Positions 43,872-54,415 of a stretch of 64,000 bases of DNA are shown here, piece by piece (position 1 is the first letter of the stretch; the number at the start of each line of letters is the position of its first letter). The position numbers and the translations under genes were made by a program. The stretch is from Thiogranum sp. (GTDB lineage Bacteria > Pseudomonadota > Gammaproteobacteria > DSM-19610), in NCBI GenBank assembly GCA_030148805.1, contig JASBSS010000036.1, positions 121,144 to 185,143 of the forward strand, in the 5' to 3' direction. The notes under the pieces are model-generated. The model did not search any database. It saw only the letters and a program-made list of their open reading frames with translations, and was not told where the DNA came from.

Positions 43872-44819
43872 ATGCAACCCACTTGGAAAGAAACGGTCTA
43901 CCGTCAGCGCGAGGAACTCGCGCTGATGCTGCATCAACCGCTGGCCCGGCTGGCGCAACAGTGCCTCGGCGCCTGGGGCGACAGGGAGGCGCTCAATCGG
44001 CTGTTGCTCGAGGGCTTCGCGTCGATCCCGCACTGCACCTACGTTTACGTGCTCGACACCGACGGCAGGCAGATCAGCGACAACGTCGCCGCCAGTGGCA
44101 TTGTCAGCGGTCACTTCGGTCGCGATCGTTCCCAACGTCCCTACATGCGCGAGGCGGTTCCGGCCTGGGGGTTTCTGCTATCCGACGCCTACATCAGCCT
44201 GCTGGCGCACCGGCCGTCATTGACCGCGCTGCATATCATCCGTACCGAGGAGCAGCCGCTGGGTTATCTGGGCGCCGACTTCGACCTGCGCAATCTACCG
44301 GTGACCGCGGCGCACTACCAGGAGCCGGAACACTGGCGCCAGATCAAGGGCGACCCCTCCATCCGCAGCACGGTGTTTCTGCAAAGCCGGGTGGAAAGCC
44401 CGCTGGATCGCAACATGGAACAGGCGCAGTCGATCCTGGAGGAACTGTTCACCGAACGCGGGCTGTTCCAGGCCGTGATCCATTTCTCCAGTAGCCGGGT
44501 CACGGCCTGGTTCCTGGAAGACCCGTACCGTTACCGGATTCTCGACCAGGAACTGCTGGCCGACCCCGATATCTGTCTCGCCTACCCGACCTGCGCGTAC
44601 CCCGGCGACGCGCTGATCCCGAAAGACAGTATCGTGCCGATCCTCGAGAGCATGCGCCAGCTGCGCCTGGCCGATGACGTGATCTATCTGCGCTCGGCGT
44701 CGATCAACATTTTCAACGGCATGATCAGCCTGACCTTCTCCTGCGACGGCTCGCATTACATGCGCTACAACGAATTCCTGGAAAAGAACATGGCGTTCTG
44801 GCTCGGCAGCGCCGCCTGA
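43872..44819 (+). CDS. PDC/Cache-type sensor protein without output domain
   Basis: The protein has 315 residues from ATG 43872 with GGGAG upstream. It has no signal peptide or membrane helix. The region of about residues 45-125 (GFASIPHCTYVYVLDTDGRQISDNV, FGRDRSQRPYMREAVPAWGF, LSDAYISLLAHRPSLTALHII) is PDC/Cache-like, usually an external ligand domain, but here apparently cytosolic. No kinase, GGDEF or methyl-accepting domain follows. It lies 230 bp after the glycerol genes, so co-transcription is uncertain. Ligand and partner are unknown. Confidence 0.75.
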   Translation: MQPTWKETVYRQREELALMLHQPLARLAQQCLGAWGDREALNRLLLEGFASIPHCTYVYVLDTDGRQISDNVAASGIVSGHFGRDRSQRPYMREAVPAWGFLLSDAYISLLAHRPSLTALHIIRTEEQPLGYLGADFDLRNLPVTAAHYQEPEHWRQIKGDPSIRSTVFLQSRVESPLDRNMEQAQSILEELFTERGLFQAVIHFSSSRVTAWFLEDPYRYRILDQELLADPDICLAYPTCAYPGDALIPKDSIVPILESMRQLRLADDVIYLRSASINIFNGMISLTFSCDGSHYMRYNEFLEKNMAFWLGSAA

Positions 44820-44833
44820 ACCGAAGCGGCCGG

Positions 44834-45895
44834 TCACACCGGCGGGGGTTGCTCGTCGTCGTCGATCAGCGGCAGCGTCCCGCCGCTGCGCGCCGGCGGC
44901 GGCGCCAGGCCCAGTTGCAGCCAGGCGCTGCGGGTGGCGAGGCGCCCGCGCGGCGTGCGCATGATAAAGCCCTGTTGAATCAGGTAGGGTTCCAGAACGT
45001 CTTCGATGGTCCCTTTCTCTTCGCCGATAGCCGCGGCGAGGTTGTCGATGCCCACCGGTCCGCCGTCGAATTTCTCCACGATGGTGCGCAGCAGACGCCG
45101 GTCCTGGGCATCGAAGCCCTGGTCGTCCACCTCCAGCATCCCCATGGCCTGGCGCACCACCTCGGCGGTGACCTCGCCGCCGGCCTTGATTTGCGCATAG
45201 TCGCGCACCCGCCGCAGCAGCCGGTTGGCGATCCGGGGCGTGCCGCGCGAGCGTGTCGCCAGGGCCTGGGCGCCGTCGGCGTCGATCTGGATGCCGAGGA
45301 TCGTCGCCGAGCGCTGAATGATACGGGCCAGGTCGACGGGGGCGTAGAATTCCAGCCGCTGCACGATCCCGAAGCGGTCGCGCAACGGCGAGGTCAGCAG
45401 TCCGGCGCGGGTGGTCGCGCCCACCAGGGTGAACGGCGGCAGTTCCAGCTTGATCGAGCGCGCCGCCGGCCCCTCGCCGATGACGATATCCAGTTGGTAG
45501 TCCTCCATGGCGGGGTAGAGGATTTCCTCGACCACCGGGCTGAGGCGGTGGATCTCGTCGATGAACAACACATCGTGCGGCTCCAGGTTGGTCAACAGCG
45601 CCGCCAGGTCGCCCTGCTTCTCCAGCACCGGCCCCGAGCTGTGGCGCAACTGCGCCCCCATCTCGTGGGCGATGATGTGCGCCAGCGTGGTCTTGCCAAG
45701 CCCGGGCGGACCGAAAATCAACACGTGATCCAACGCATCGCCGCGCCGCCGCGCCGCCTCGATGAACACCTCCATCTGCGCGTTAACCTGCGGCTGGCCG
45801 ACATAGTCGGCGAGCTGGCGCGGGCGGATGGCACGCTCCTGCGCGGTATCGTCGGCCGAGGCGGCGGCGGTGACAAGGCGGTCCGGATCGATCAT
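44834..45895 (-). CDS. ruvB: Holliday junction helicase RuvB
   Basis: RuvB is the AAA+ motor that migrates Holliday junctions with RuvA. The protein has 353 residues from ATG 45895 ([13 protein letters not shown]); the open frame extends upstream without homology. Motifs are [40 protein letters not shown] and the C-terminal winged helix RTPRGRLAT. The gene is separated from ruvA-ruvC by three + strand genes, which is unusual. Confidence 0.96.
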   Translation of the reverse strand: MIDPDRLVTAAASADDTAQERAIRPRQLADYVGQPQVNAQMEVFIEAARRRGDALDHVLIFGPPGLGKTTLAHIIAHEMGAQLRHSSGPVLEKQGDLAALLTNLEPHDVLFIDEIHRLSPVVEEILYPAMEDYQLDIVIGEGPAARSIKLELPPFTLVGATTRAGLLTSPLRDRFGIVQRLEFYAPVDLARIIQRSATILGIQIDADGAQALATRSRGTPRIANRLLRRVRDYAQIKAGGEVTAEVVRQAMGMLEVDDQGFDAQDRRLLRTIVEKFDGGPVGIDNLAAAIGEEKGTIEDVLEPYLIQQGFIMRTPRGRLATRSAWLQLGLAPPPARSGGTLPLIDDDEQPPPV

Positions 45896-46067
45896 AGTCC
45901 GGCAGCATACCGACTCGGCCTGCGCCGGTACAGCAGCGACGGGCGAACGCCGTCGGCACGCCAGAGGAAATTGTCCCGCGGACGCATTTCCGCTAGGGTA
46001 GGCCCCCCGGCGGCAATCGGCCTGCCACCGGGCTCCCGCTCGGCCGACCCCGTTGAAGGAACCACAG

Positions 46068-47177
46068 ATGAAAGCGAAAGCCGCCGTTGCCTGGCAACCC
46101 AATCAACCTCTTAGCATCGAAGAAGTCGACGTCGAGGGTCCGCGCGCGGGCGAGGTACTGCTCAAGGTGGTCGCCAGCGGCGTCTGCCACACCGACGCCT
46201 TCACCCTCTCCGGTCAGGACCCCGAGGGCGCCTTTCCCTGCATCCTCGGCCACGAGGGCGGCTGCGAAGTGGTCGAATGCGGGCCCGGGGTGAAGCACCT
46301 GAAACCGGGCGATCACGTCATCCCGCTCTACATTCCCGAGTGCGGCGAGTGTGAGTACTGTCTATCGGCCAAAACCAATCTCTGCCAGTCGATCGCGGCG
46401 ACGGTGTGGACCGGCTACATGCCCGACGGCACGCGCCGCTTTTCCCACAACGGCAAGCCGATCTACCACTACATGGGGTGCTCGACGTTCGCCGAATATA
46501 CGGTGGTGCCGGAAATCGCCCTAGCGAAAATCAATCCGGCCGCGCCGCTGGAGAAGGTTTGCCTGCTCGGCTGCGGGGTCACCACCGGGATCGGCGCGGT
46601 GTTGAACACGGCCAAGGTCGAACCCGGGGCCAGTGTCGCCGTGTTCGGCCTCGGTGGCATCGGGCTGTCGGTCATCCAGGGGGCGGTCATGGCGCAGGCC
46701 GGGCGCATTATCGCCGTGGACGTGAATCCGGAGAAGTTCGAAATGGCCCGGGCCCTGGGCGCGACCGATTGCCTCAACCCCAGGGAGCTGGCCACCGGTG
46801 TCACCGAAGCCATCGTGGAAATGACTCACGGCGGCGTCGACTATTCCTTCGAATGCATCGGCAACGTCGAGGTCATGCGCGAGGCGCTGGAGTGCTGCCA
46901 CATGGGCTGGGGGGTTTCCACCATCATCGGCGTGGCCGGCGCCGGCCAGGAGATCCACACCCGGCCGTTCCAACTGGTCACCGGCCGCACCTGGAAAGGC
47001 ACCGCCTTCGGCGGCGTGAAGGGCCGCAGCGAATTGCCCGGTTATGTCGACAGTTATCTCGACGGCAAGATCGAACTCGACAGCATGGTGACCCACACCC
47101 TGGCGCTGGAGGACATCAACAAGGCTTTCGAGCTGATGCACGCCGGCCAGAGTATCCGTTCGGTCATTGTCTTCTAG
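46068..47177 (+). CDS. frmA: S-(hydroxymethyl)glutathione dehydrogenase, class III
   Basis: This enzyme oxidises the glutathione adduct of formaldehyde and also reduces S-nitrosoglutathione. The protein has 369 residues from ATG 46068, with GAAGGA upstream. Catalytic zinc ligands Cys40 (GVCHTD) and His62 (GHEGG), structural zinc Cys92, 95, 98 and 106 (ECGECEYC and NLC), and the NAD site FGLGGIGL are present. It is 8 bp before fghA; the two form a formaldehyde-detoxification operon. Confidence 0.95.
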   Translation: MKAKAAVAWQPNQPLSIEEVDVEGPRAGEVLLKVVASGVCHTDAFTLSGQDPEGAFPCILGHEGGCEVVECGPGVKHLKPGDHVIPLYIPECGECEYCLSAKTNLCQSIAATVWTGYMPDGTRRFSHNGKPIYHYMGCSTFAEYTVVPEIALAKINPAAPLEKVCLLGCGVTTGIGAVLNTAKVEPGASVAVFGLGGIGLSVIQGAVMAQAGRIIAVDVNPEKFEMARALGATDCLNPRELATGVTEAIVEMTHGGVDYSFECIGNVEVMREALECCHMGWGVSTIIGVAGAGQEIHTRPFQLVTGRTWKGTAFGGVKGRSELPGYVDSYLDGKIELDSMVTHTLALEDINKAFELMHAGQSIRSVIVF

Positions 47178-47185
47178 GCGGTACC

Positions 47186-48022
47186 ATGCAGAAAATCGAA
47201 AGCATCAAGGAATTCGGCGGCTATCTCAATCGCTACCAGCACGATTCGGACAGCTGCCATTGCCGCATGACCTTCTCCGTCTACCTGCCGCCACAGGCCG
47301 AGAGCGAACCGGTGCCGGCGCTGTACTGGCTCTCGGGCCTGACCTGCAGCGACGAGAACTTCCGCACCAAGGCCGGCGCCCAGCGCTACGCGGCCGAACA
47401 GGGTCTGGCGCTGATCATTCCCGATACCAGCCCGCGCGGCGCCGACGTGCCCGATGCCGCCGAGCGCTACGACCTCGGCCAGGGCGCTGGGTTCTACGTC
47501 AACGCCACCCGCCAGCCCTGGTCGAAGCACTATCACATGTACGATTACGTGGTCGAGGAACTGCCGGCGCTGGTGGAAGCCAACCTGCCGTTGGTGCCCG
47601 GTCTGAAATCGATCTGCGGCCATTCCATGGGCGGTCACGGCGCGCTGATCGTCGCGCTGAAGAATCCGCTGGCCTACCGTTCGGCGTCTGCTTTCGCGCC
47701 CATCTGCAATCCCGTTCAATGCGGTTGGGGCGAAGGCTGCTTCGGCGCCTATCTGGGCGATGATCGAAGCGCTTGGGAAGCCTGGGACGCCACCTGCCTG
47801 GTCAAGGCCGGCGCCGAACCGCCCCCGCTCATGATCGACCAGGGCACCGCCGATGAATTCCTCGCCGAGCAGTTGTTCCCGCAGAACCTGCAGGCCGCCT
47901 GCGAGGCGCGCCAGGTGCCGCTGACGCTGCGCCTGCAGCCGGGCTACGATCACAGCTATCATTTCATCGCCACTTTCATCGGCGAACACATCGCCTGGCA
48001 CGCCCACGCGCTGCAGCCCTGA
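47186..48022 (+). CDS. fghA: S-formylglutathione hydrolase
   Basis: The enzyme releases formate and glutathione from S-formylglutathione. The protein has 278 residues, an esterase D-type alpha/beta hydrolase. The nucleophile is Ser147 in CGHSMGGHGAL; SGLTCSDENF and the acid and base near DQGTADEFL and YDHSYHFIATF complete the triad. The start is ATG 47186. It follows frmA by 8 bp. Confidence 0.95.
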   Translation: MQKIESIKEFGGYLNRYQHDSDSCHCRMTFSVYLPPQAESEPVPALYWLSGLTCSDENFRTKAGAQRYAAEQGLALIIPDTSPRGADVPDAAERYDLGQGAGFYVNATRQPWSKHYHMYDYVVEELPALVEANLPLVPGLKSICGHSMGGHGALIVALKNPLAYRSASAFAPICNPVQCGWGEGCFGAYLGDDRSAWEAWDATCLVKAGAEPPPLMIDQGTADEFLAEQLFPQNLQAACEARQVPLTLRLQPGYDHSYHFIATFIGEHIAWHAHALQP

Positions 48023-48134
48023 AAGCCCGCCTGCTTGACCCCCTTGGATTGTGGACTAGGCTTTCACAAAAGGGGGTATCGGCATGCAATTGCCGTTTGC
48101 CAGGTTCATCCTTCCGCCACCCTGGGAGACATCG

Positions 48135-48482
48135 ATGACGCGACAACTGCTGATTGACGGCAAAACGATAGAGACCAACGAACAGGGCTTTCTTTGCAAC
48201 CTCGCCGACTGGAGCGAAGACTTCGCCGCCGCGCAGGCCAGGCAGGACAATCTGGACCTTTACGTGGACCACTGGGAATTGATCTGGTATTTCCGCGACT
48301 ACTATCAGGAAAACCAGGTCAACCCGACCATGCACACCATGGTGACCACGCTGGGGAGAAAGGGGGCGGAGTTCCACGACCAGAAAGCCTACGAGAAACA
48401 CATCTACCGCTTGTTCCCGCGCGACCCGGTGCACGAGCTGTGCAAGCTCTCCGGGCTGCCGATGCCGCAACCGGACGACTGA
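48135..48482 (+). CDS. DsrC/TusE-family protein (second copy), C-terminus without carrier cysteine
   Basis: The protein has 115 residues from ATG 48135, with GGGAGA before it. It begins as canonical DsrC/TusE (QLLIDGKTIETNEQGFLCNLADWSEDFA) and contains LDLYVDHWELIWYFRDYY and YRLFPRDPVHELCKLSGLP. Cys103 matches CysB, but the chain ends MPQPDD where DsrC has the sulfur-carrying penultimate Cys. It is 112 bp after fghA on the same strand. Intact fold with a disarmed arm suggests regulation or binding rather than transfer. Confidence 0.87.
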   Translation: MTRQLLIDGKTIETNEQGFLCNLADWSEDFAAAQARQDNLDLYVDHWELIWYFRDYYQENQVNPTMHTMVTTLGRKGAEFHDQKAYEKHIYRLFPRDPVHELCKLSGLPMPQPDD

Positions 48483-48485
48483 GGC

Positions 48486-49085
48486 CTAGCTGACCGAGGC
48501 CTGCAGGGCGGCGCGGATGATCTCTTCGGTCGACTGGTGGCGGCTGTCCACGGCGCGCACCAGTCGACTCGCTTCCGGGGCTTTGTAACCCAACGCCATC
48601 AGCGCACTGACCGCTTCCTCCACCGGATTGGCGACATCCGGCCGCGCCTGGGCCGTGGCGGCGGTGGGTCCCGGGGCGCTCCAGTCGGCCAGCGTGTCGC
48701 GCATCTCCACCACCAGGCGCTCGGCGGTTTTCTTGCCCACCCCGGGCAACTTGACCAGCGCGGCCGTATCCGCGGCCTGCACGCACAGGGCGAAGTCGTT
48801 CGCCGGCATGCCGGAGAGTATCGTCAGGGCCAATTTGGCGCCCACGCCGTTGACCTTGATCAGGGCGCGAAACAGGCGGCGGTCGGACAGGCGGCTGAAA
48901 CCGTACAGGGTATGCGCGTCCTCGCGCACCGCCAGGTGGGTGTACAGGGAAACGCTCTCGCCCACCGCCGGCAGATCGTAGAACGTGGTCATCGGCGCCT
49001 CGACCTCGTAACCGACGCCGTGAACGTCGAGCACCAGCGCCGGCGGTTGTTTCTCGAGCAGGACGCCGCGGAGAAATCCGATCAT
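48486..49085 (-). CDS. ruvA: Holliday junction subunit RuvA
   Basis: RuvA binds the four-way junction and loads RuvB. The protein has 199 residues. Domain I is [28 protein letters not shown], the helix-hairpin-helix domain II includes [17 protein letters not shown] and [17 protein letters not shown], and the C-terminal RuvB-binding domain follows a short linker. It overlaps ruvC by 4 bp (ATGA). The 3' end abuts the DsrC-like gene from the other strand. Confidence 0.96.
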   Translation of the reverse strand: MIGFLRGVLLEKQPPALVLDVHGVGYEVEAPMTTFYDLPAVGESVSLYTHLAVREDAHTLYGFSRLSDRRLFRALIKVNGVGAKLALTILSGMPANDFALCVQAADTAALVKLPGVGKKTAERLVVEMRDTLADWSAPGPTAATAQARPDVANPVEEAVSALMALGYKAPEASRLVRAVDSRHQSTEEIIRAALQASVS

Positions 49086-49600
49086 CGCAAGCGTCCCGCG
49101 CGCAGTTTCCGCGCCGGCGCGACCCGGGCGATCGCCGTGTTACGGAAGCTGTGACATAGCGCGATCGCCAACGCGTCGGCGGCATCGGCCTGGGGCGTGG
49201 CGGGCAGACTGAGCAGCACCCGTACCATATGCTGCACCTGGGCCTTGTCGGCACCGCCCTTCCCGACCACGGCCTGCTTGATCTCCCGCGGCGCGTACTC
49301 CGCCACCGGCAGGTCGCGCGTCACGGCGGCACAGATGGCCGCGCCGCGCGCCTGGCCGAGTTTCAGCGCGGAATCGGCGTTGCGGTGCATGAAGACGCTT
49401 TCGATGGCCAACTCGTCGGGTTCGAACCGGCCGATCAGGGCTTGCAGTTCGGCAAAGATCAGACCCAGCTTGTCCGCCAGGCTCGCGCCCTGGACCCTGA
49501 CACAACCGCTGGCGACGTAGCCCACGCGTTGCCCCTCGGCATCGATCAGCCCATAACCGGTGAGGCGGGAGCCGGGGTCGATGCCAAGAATGCGGGTCAT
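49082..49600 (-). CDS. ruvC: Holliday junction resolvase RuvC
   Basis: RuvC cuts junctions symmetrically after branch migration. The protein has 172 residues with the RNase H-like acidic site: Asp7 in [15 protein letters not shown], Glu in [11 protein letters not shown], and the C-terminal pair in [12 protein letters not shown]. It is 12 bp from yebC. Confidence 0.96.
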   Translation of the reverse strand: MTRILGIDPGSRLTGYGLIDAEGQRVGYVASGCVRVQGASLADKLGLIFAELQALIGRFEPDELAIESVFMHRNADSALKLGQARGAAICAAVTRDLPVAEYAPREIKQAVVGKGGADKAQVQHMVRVLLSLPATPQADAADALAIALCHSFRNTAIARVAPARKLRAGRLR

Positions 49601-49612
49601 GGGCTGAGCGTA

Positions 49613-50356
49613 TCAGAGCTCGGCGAGAATGTCGTCGGCGATATCGGCGTTGGAGTAGACGTTCTGGACGTCGTCGAGGTCTTCCAGGGTTTCCAGCATG
49701 CGGATCATCTTCTCGGCGTCGTCGCGCGCCAGCGCGGTGGTGTTTTCCGCGCGCATGGTGACCTCGGCGTTTTCCGGGTCGTGACCGGCCGCCATCATTG
49801 CCTCGCGCACGGCGGAAAAATCGTCCGGCGCGGTCAGCACGTCGATGGAACCATCCTCATTGGCCACCACGTCCTGGGCGCCCGCCTCCAGCGCGGCCTC
49901 CATGATGGCGTCCTCGTCGCTGCCGGCAGGGAAACTGAGAATGCCCGTCTGGGCGAACTGAAAGGCCACCGAGCCGCTGGTGCCGAGATTGCCGCCGGCC
50001 TTGGTGAAGGCGTGGCGTACCTCGGACACGGTACGGTTGCGGTTGTCGGTAAGGCAGTCGACCATCACCGCGACCCCGCCCGGCCCATAGCCTTCGTAGC
50101 GGATCTCGTCGAAGTTTTCGCCTTCCTGCGCGCCCGAGCCGCGCTTGATGGCGCGCTCGATGGTGTCCTTGTTCATGTTGGCGGCGAGCGCCTTGTCCAC
50201 CGCCAGCCGCAACCGCGGATTGGCCGCCGGGTCCGGGTCGCCGCTGCGCGCGGCCACGGTGATTTCGCGGATCAGCTTGGTGAAGATCTTGCCGCGCTTG
50301 GCGTCCTGGGCTTTTTTACGGTGCTGGATATTGGCCCATTTACTGTGTCCGGCCAT
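49613..50356 (-). CDS. yebC: YebC/PmpR-family protein
   Basis: The protein has 247 residues and starts [25 protein letters not shown], the family signature. Members act as transcriptional regulators or translation factors; the bacterial YebC family was recently tied to ribosome stalling at prolines, so 'DNA-binding regulator' is only one view. The yebC-ruvC-ruvA order is conserved in Gammaproteobacteria. Confidence 0.95.
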   Translation of the reverse strand: MAGHSKWANIQHRKKAQDAKRGKIFTKLIREITVAARSGDPDPAANPRLRLAVDKALAANMNKDTIERAIKRGSGAQEGENFDEIRYEGYGPGGVAVMVDCLTDNRNRTVSEVRHAFTKAGGNLGTSGSVAFQFAQTGILSFPAGSDEDAIMEAALEAGAQDVVANEDGSIDVLTAPDDFSAVREAMMAAGHDPENAEVTMRAENTTALARDDAEKMIRMLETLEDLDDVQNVYSNADIADDILAEL

Positions 50357-50443
50357 GGGTGCCTCGTCGGATGTTCAAAATCCGGCAGATTCTAGCATTT
50401 CGGGCGCGCCAGCGTCAGCCGGCCACGGCGGCCGGGGCGGGGA

Positions 50444-51544
50444 TCAGGGCGAGACTTCCAGCATGCGGGTCAGGGCGGTGCGGGCCAGCGCGGCCTCTTT
50501 TTCCGGCACCTTGATCTGATTGACCGGCCGACCGGCGAGCAGATTTTCCAGCGTCCACAGCAGGTGTTGCGGATCGATGCGGAACATGGTCGAACACATG
50601 CACACCGTGGGCGACATGAAATGCACCGACTTGCCCTCGTGCTTGCATTGCTCGTGCAGCCGGTTGACTAGGTTCAGTTCAGTGCCGACCAGCCAGCGGC
50701 TGCCCGGCTCGGCGTCCTGAATCGTCTTGATGATGTACTCGGTGGAGCCGACATAGTCGGACTTCTGGCACACCTCGAAGCTGGCCTCGGGATGGGAAAT
50801 GATTTTGGCCTCGGGATACTTGGCCTTGAAACGATCGATGTGCTCGGGCTGGAACATCTGGTGCACCGAGCAGAAGCCTTTCCACAGGATGATTTTCGCC
50901 GCCCGGATCTGCGCCTCGCTGAGACCGCCCATGGGCTGGTCGAAATCCCACACCACCATCTGCTCCAACGGGATTCCCATGCGATAGCCGGTGTTACGGC
51001 CCAGGTGCTGATCGGGGAAGAACAGCACCTTGCCACGGCGGGAGAACGCCCAGTCGAGCACGTGGCGCGCGTTGGTGGAGGTACAGACGATACCGCCGTG
51101 GGCGCCGCAGAACGCCTTCAGATCGGCCGCTGAATTGATATAGGTGACTGGCGTGATCTCCTCGTCGGGGTCCAGCACCCGGCCCAATTCCTGCCAGGCC
51201 CGCTCCACCTTGGCCAGATTGGCCATGTCGGCCATGGAACAACCGGCGGCCAGATCGGGAAGCATGGCGATCTGCTCGGGACGGGAAAGAATGTCGGCGA
51301 CTTCCGCCATGAAGTGGACGCCGCAGAAGACGATGTATTCGGCCTTCGAGGCGGCCGCCTGGCGCGACAGTTTCAGCGAATCGCCGGAGAAGTCGGCGTG
51401 GCGAAAGACTTCGTCACGTTGATAATGGTGGCCTAGAATGACCAGCCGGTCGCCCAGCTCGCGGCGCGCCTCGAGGATGCGGGCGTCACACTCCGGGTCA
51501 CTGAGCGCGGTATAGGGGCTGACGTCGATGGCCGTCGCTTGCAT
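50444..51544 (-). CDS. nadA: Quinolinate synthase
   Basis: NadA condenses iminoaspartate with DHAP to quinolinate for NAD synthesis, using a 4Fe-4S cluster. The protein has 366 residues, the long form. The three cluster Cys lie in VFCGVHFMAEVADI, STEYIIKTI's preceding region (GIVCTSTNA) and VCMCSTMFRID. GHHYQRDEVF is the N-terminal substrate motif. It is inserted between nudB and yebC. Confidence 0.95.
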   Translation of the reverse strand: MQATAIDVSPYTALSDPECDARILEARRELGDRLVILGHHYQRDEVFRHADFSGDSLKLSRQAAASKAEYIVFCGVHFMAEVADILSRPEQIAMLPDLAAGCSMADMANLAKVERAWQELGRVLDPDEEITPVTYINSAADLKAFCGAHGGIVCTSTNARHVLDWAFSRRGKVLFFPDQHLGRNTGYRMGIPLEQMVVWDFDQPMGGLSEAQIRAAKIILWKGFCSVHQMFQPEHIDRFKAKYPEAKIISHPEASFEVCQKSDYVGSTEYIIKTIQDAEPGSRWLVGTELNLVNRLHEQCKHEGKSVHFMSPTVCMCSTMFRIDPQHLLWTLENLLAGRPVNQIKVPEKEAALARTALTRMLEVSP

Positions 51545-51582
51545 ACTGCATTCTCCATTAACAACCTGTTTTCTATAGCAAT

Positions 51583-52077
51583 TTATTCGTCACTGAGGAG
51601 GCGGTCGATGGCCTCCCGGTTGGTGCGGGACTGGGCTCGCGCGCGCGCCTCGCGGGCGGGCCACCACCCATGACGAACATGCTCCGACAGATTACGCCGA
51701 ATGGCGGGGCGGTGGGTATATTCCACACGGAATACATGCTCGAGATTGCTAGTCTGATCAGGCGCATAGCGCTCACGCCAGGGCGGCTCGATGAGAAAGC
51801 GATTGCGATAGCCGCAGTCGATCAGGCAGGCGTCGACAGCCAGGCCGGTCTCCTCGCGCACCTCCCGCACTGCCGCCGCCGCCGCGGTCTCGCCCCAACG
51901 CAGGCTGCCGGTCACCGATTGCCAGTAACCCGCCGGATGACGGCGCTCCAGCAGCAATACCTCGCCGGCCGTGGTGTGGATCACTACCAGTACCGATTCG
52001 GGGCGTTTGTAGCCGCGCGGCGCGGCCACAGTGGGGAGCGCATCGCCCGGCCCACCCACGTCGTCTCGGCTAGCCAT
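51583..52077 (-). CDS. nudB: Dihydroneopterin triphosphate diphosphatase
   Basis: NudB acts early in folate synthesis, removing pyrophosphate from dihydroneopterin triphosphate. The protein has 164 residues. The Nudix box is GSLRWGETAAAAAVREVREETGL, matching GX5EX7REUXEEXGU. LLLERRHPAGYWQSVTG precedes it. The gene starts 12 bp after the aspS stop, the usual aspS-nudB order. Confidence 0.92.
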   Translation of the reverse strand: MASRDDVGGPGDALPTVAAPRGYKRPESVLVVIHTTAGEVLLLERRHPAGYWQSVTGSLRWGETAAAAAVREVREETGLAVDACLIDCGYRNRFLIEPPWRERYAPDQTSNLEHVFRVEYTHRPAIRRNLSEHVRHGWWPAREARARAQSRTNREAIDRLLSDE

Positions 52078-52089
52078 GCGCGCCCGGGG

Positions 52090-53874
52090 TCAGTCGCCGG
52101 CTTTTTCCGGCGTTTTGCGCAAACGGATGTTCAGCTCGGCCAGTTGCGCCGTGGATACCTCGGAGGGCGCGTTGGTCAGCGGACAGCTGGCGGTCTGGGT
52201 CTTGGGAAAGGCCATCACTTCGCGGATCGAGCTCGCCCCGCTCATCAGCATCACCAGCCGGTCCAGTCCGAAGGCGAGACCGCCATGCGGCGGACAGCCA
52301 TATTTGAGCGCATTGAGCAGAAAGCCGAATTTGTCCTCCGCCTCCTGTTCGCCGATGCCGAGCAGCGCGAAGACCTGCCGCTGGACCTCACCGCGATAGA
52401 TACGCATCGAACCGCCGCCGAGTTCGGTGCCGTTGAGCACCATGTCGTAGGCGCGCGAATGGCAGGCGCCGGGGTCGCTCTCGAGCAGCCCCAGATGCTC
52501 TTCCTTGGGCGCGGTGAAGGGATGATGCAGGGAAACCCAGCGACCCGCCTCCTCGTCACGCTCGAACATGGGGAAGTCCACCACCCACAAGGGTTTCCAC
52601 TCGCCCTGCAACAGGCCGCGATCCTCGCCGAGCTTGACCCGCAGGGCGCCGAGCGCCTCGTTGACCACATGCGCCCGGTCGGCGCCAAAAAAAACCAGAT
52701 CGCCGTCCTCGGCCGCGGTGCGCTGCATGATCGCCTCGACCACGTCGTCGGGGAGGAATTTCAGTATCGGCGACTGCAGGCCGTCGCGCCCCTTGGCCCG
52801 CTCGTTGACCTTGATATAGGCCAGCCCGCGGGCACCGTAAATGGCCACGAACTTGGTATAGTCGTCGATTTCCTTGCGCGTCAACTCGCCCCCGCGCGGC
52901 AGGCGCAAGGCGGCCACGCGGCCGGCCGGATCGTTGGCCGGGCCGGAGAACACCTTGAACTCCACCGCGCGCATCAGATCCGCCACGTCCACCAGCTCCA
53001 GGGGCACGCGCAGGTCGGGACGGTCGGAGCCGTAACGGCGCATCGCCTCGGCATACGTCATGCGCGGAAACGGGTCGTCCAACTGCACGCCCAGCACCTT
53101 GTCGAACAGGCGACGGATCATGCTTTCACTCAGCCTCATGATGGCGTCTTCGTCCAGAAAGGCTGTCTCGATATCCAACTGGGTGAATTCCGGCTGGCGG
53201 TCGGCGCGCAGATCCTCGTCGCGGAAACAGCGCACGATCTGGTAATAGCGATCCATCCCGGCGACCATCAGCAACTGTTTGAACAGCTGCGGCGACTGGG
53301 GCAGGGCGAAGAACTCACCCGGATGGGTGCGGCTCGGCACCAGATAGTCGCGCGCGCCCTCGGGCGTGGCCCGGGTCAGAATCGGCGTTTCGATATCGAT
53401 GAAACCCTGGCTGTCGAGAAACGCGCGCAACTCACGGGTCACCGCCGCCCGGAGACGGATCTTCGCCAGCATTTCCGGCCGCCGCAGGTCGATATAGCGG
53501 TAACGCAGACGGTGTTCTTCCGAAACCGTGTCGTCGTCGAGGTGAAACGGCGGCGTTTCCGCGCTGTTGATAATTGTCAGCTGCTGGCCGAGCACTTCGA
53601 TTTCGCCGGTGGACAGATCGGCATTCTCGGTACCCTGCGGGCGCCGGCGCACACGACCGACCACCTGCAGGACATATTCGCTGCGCACCCGCTCGGCATT
53701 GGCGAAGGTTTCGGCGGTATCGGGATCGACGACCACCTGCACGCGTCCTTCGCGATCCCTGAGGTCGATGAATATCACCCCGCCATGATCGCGACGGCGA
53801 TGCGCCCAACCGACCAGGGTGACCTCCTGGTCGAGGTGGGCGGCGTTGAGTTCTCCACAATAGTGCGTGCGCAT
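52090..53874 (-). CDS. aspS: Aspartyl-tRNA synthetase
   Basis: The protein has 594 residues from ATG 53874 ([20 protein letters not shown]); the frame stays open upstream without homology. Class II motifs include the anticodon-binding OB fold ([23 protein letters not shown]), [31 protein letters not shown] and [13 protein letters not shown], with the bacterial GAD insertion domain between motifs 2 and 3. It opens a unit with nudB. Confidence 0.97.
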   Translation of the reverse strand: MRTHYCGELNAAHLDQEVTLVGWAHRRRDHGGVIFIDLRDREGRVQVVVDPDTAETFANAERVRSEYVLQVVGRVRRRPQGTENADLSTGEIEVLGQQLTIINSAETPPFHLDDDTVSEEHRLRYRYIDLRRPEMLAKIRLRAAVTRELRAFLDSQGFIDIETPILTRATPEGARDYLVPSRTHPGEFFALPQSPQLFKQLLMVAGMDRYYQIVRCFRDEDLRADRQPEFTQLDIETAFLDEDAIMRLSESMIRRLFDKVLGVQLDDPFPRMTYAEAMRRYGSDRPDLRVPLELVDVADLMRAVEFKVFSGPANDPAGRVAALRLPRGGELTRKEIDDYTKFVAIYGARGLAYIKVNERAKGRDGLQSPILKFLPDDVVEAIMQRTAAEDGDLVFFGADRAHVVNEALGALRVKLGEDRGLLQGEWKPLWVVDFPMFERDEEAGRWVSLHHPFTAPKEEHLGLLESDPGACHSRAYDMVLNGTELGGGSMRIYRGEVQRQVFALLGIGEQEAEDKFGFLLNALKYGCPPHGGLAFGLDRLVMLMSGASSIREVMAFPKTQTASCPLTNAPSEVSTAQLAELNIRLRKTPEKAGD

Positions 53875-53936
53875 GTAACAGTCTGTCCTAGGTTCTGTGA
53901 CGCCGGGAGGTTCCGCGGCGGATGAGACGCCGGTGG

Positions 53937-54248
53937 TCAGCCGGTTTTTTCCTTGCCGCCGGAGGACGGTTTGCTCTCGGCCTTGCCCTTGTTGCCGTCC
54001 TGGCTCTTGCCCTCGCCGGCCGGGGCGCTCTTGCCCGAATCGTCCTTGGCGAGATTCCTCTTTTTGTCCTGCTTGAAATCGGTTTCGTACCAGCCCCCGC
54101 CCTTGAGCCGGAAACCCGCGGCCGAGACCAGTTTCTGTAGCGCGGGCTTGCCGCAGGCCGGGCAATCCCGCAGCGGAGCGTCGGAAATCTTCTGCAGTTT
54201 TTCCAATTGGTGGCCGCATTCGGCACAGCGATATTCGTAGATCGGCAT
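53937..54248 (-). CDS. FmdB-family zinc-ribbon protein
   Basis: The protein has 103 residues from ATG 54248 ([17 protein letters not shown]). The zinc ribbon uses CAEC and CPAC. The middle has the family [19 protein letters not shown], and the tail is a low-complexity Lys/Gly/Ser stretch. The gene often precedes aspS in Gammaproteobacteria; its role is not established. Confidence 0.92.
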   Translation of the reverse strand: MPIYEYRCAECGHQLEKLQKISDAPLRDCPACGKPALQKLVSAAGFRLKGGGWYETDFKQDKKRNLAKDDSGKSAPAGEGKSQDGNKGKAESKPSSGGKEKTG

Positions 54249-54415
54249 ACCCTGATTCCGCCAGATTAACAAAGCGCGCGATTATAGCAGGTCCGGACCG
54301 GATTGTGCCGCTGGCCGGCGGGGGCGGCGCCCCGTCCAGGCCCGCCCTGGCGCCCGCCCGGGCGCGCGGACCCCGGCGACCTATCCGCCCGAGGCATGCG
54401 CTACAATGCCGCCCC

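Noticed and set aside
51670..53925. 751-codon open frame on the + strand
   Set aside because: Antisense to nudB and aspS, both of which carry unmistakable motifs.
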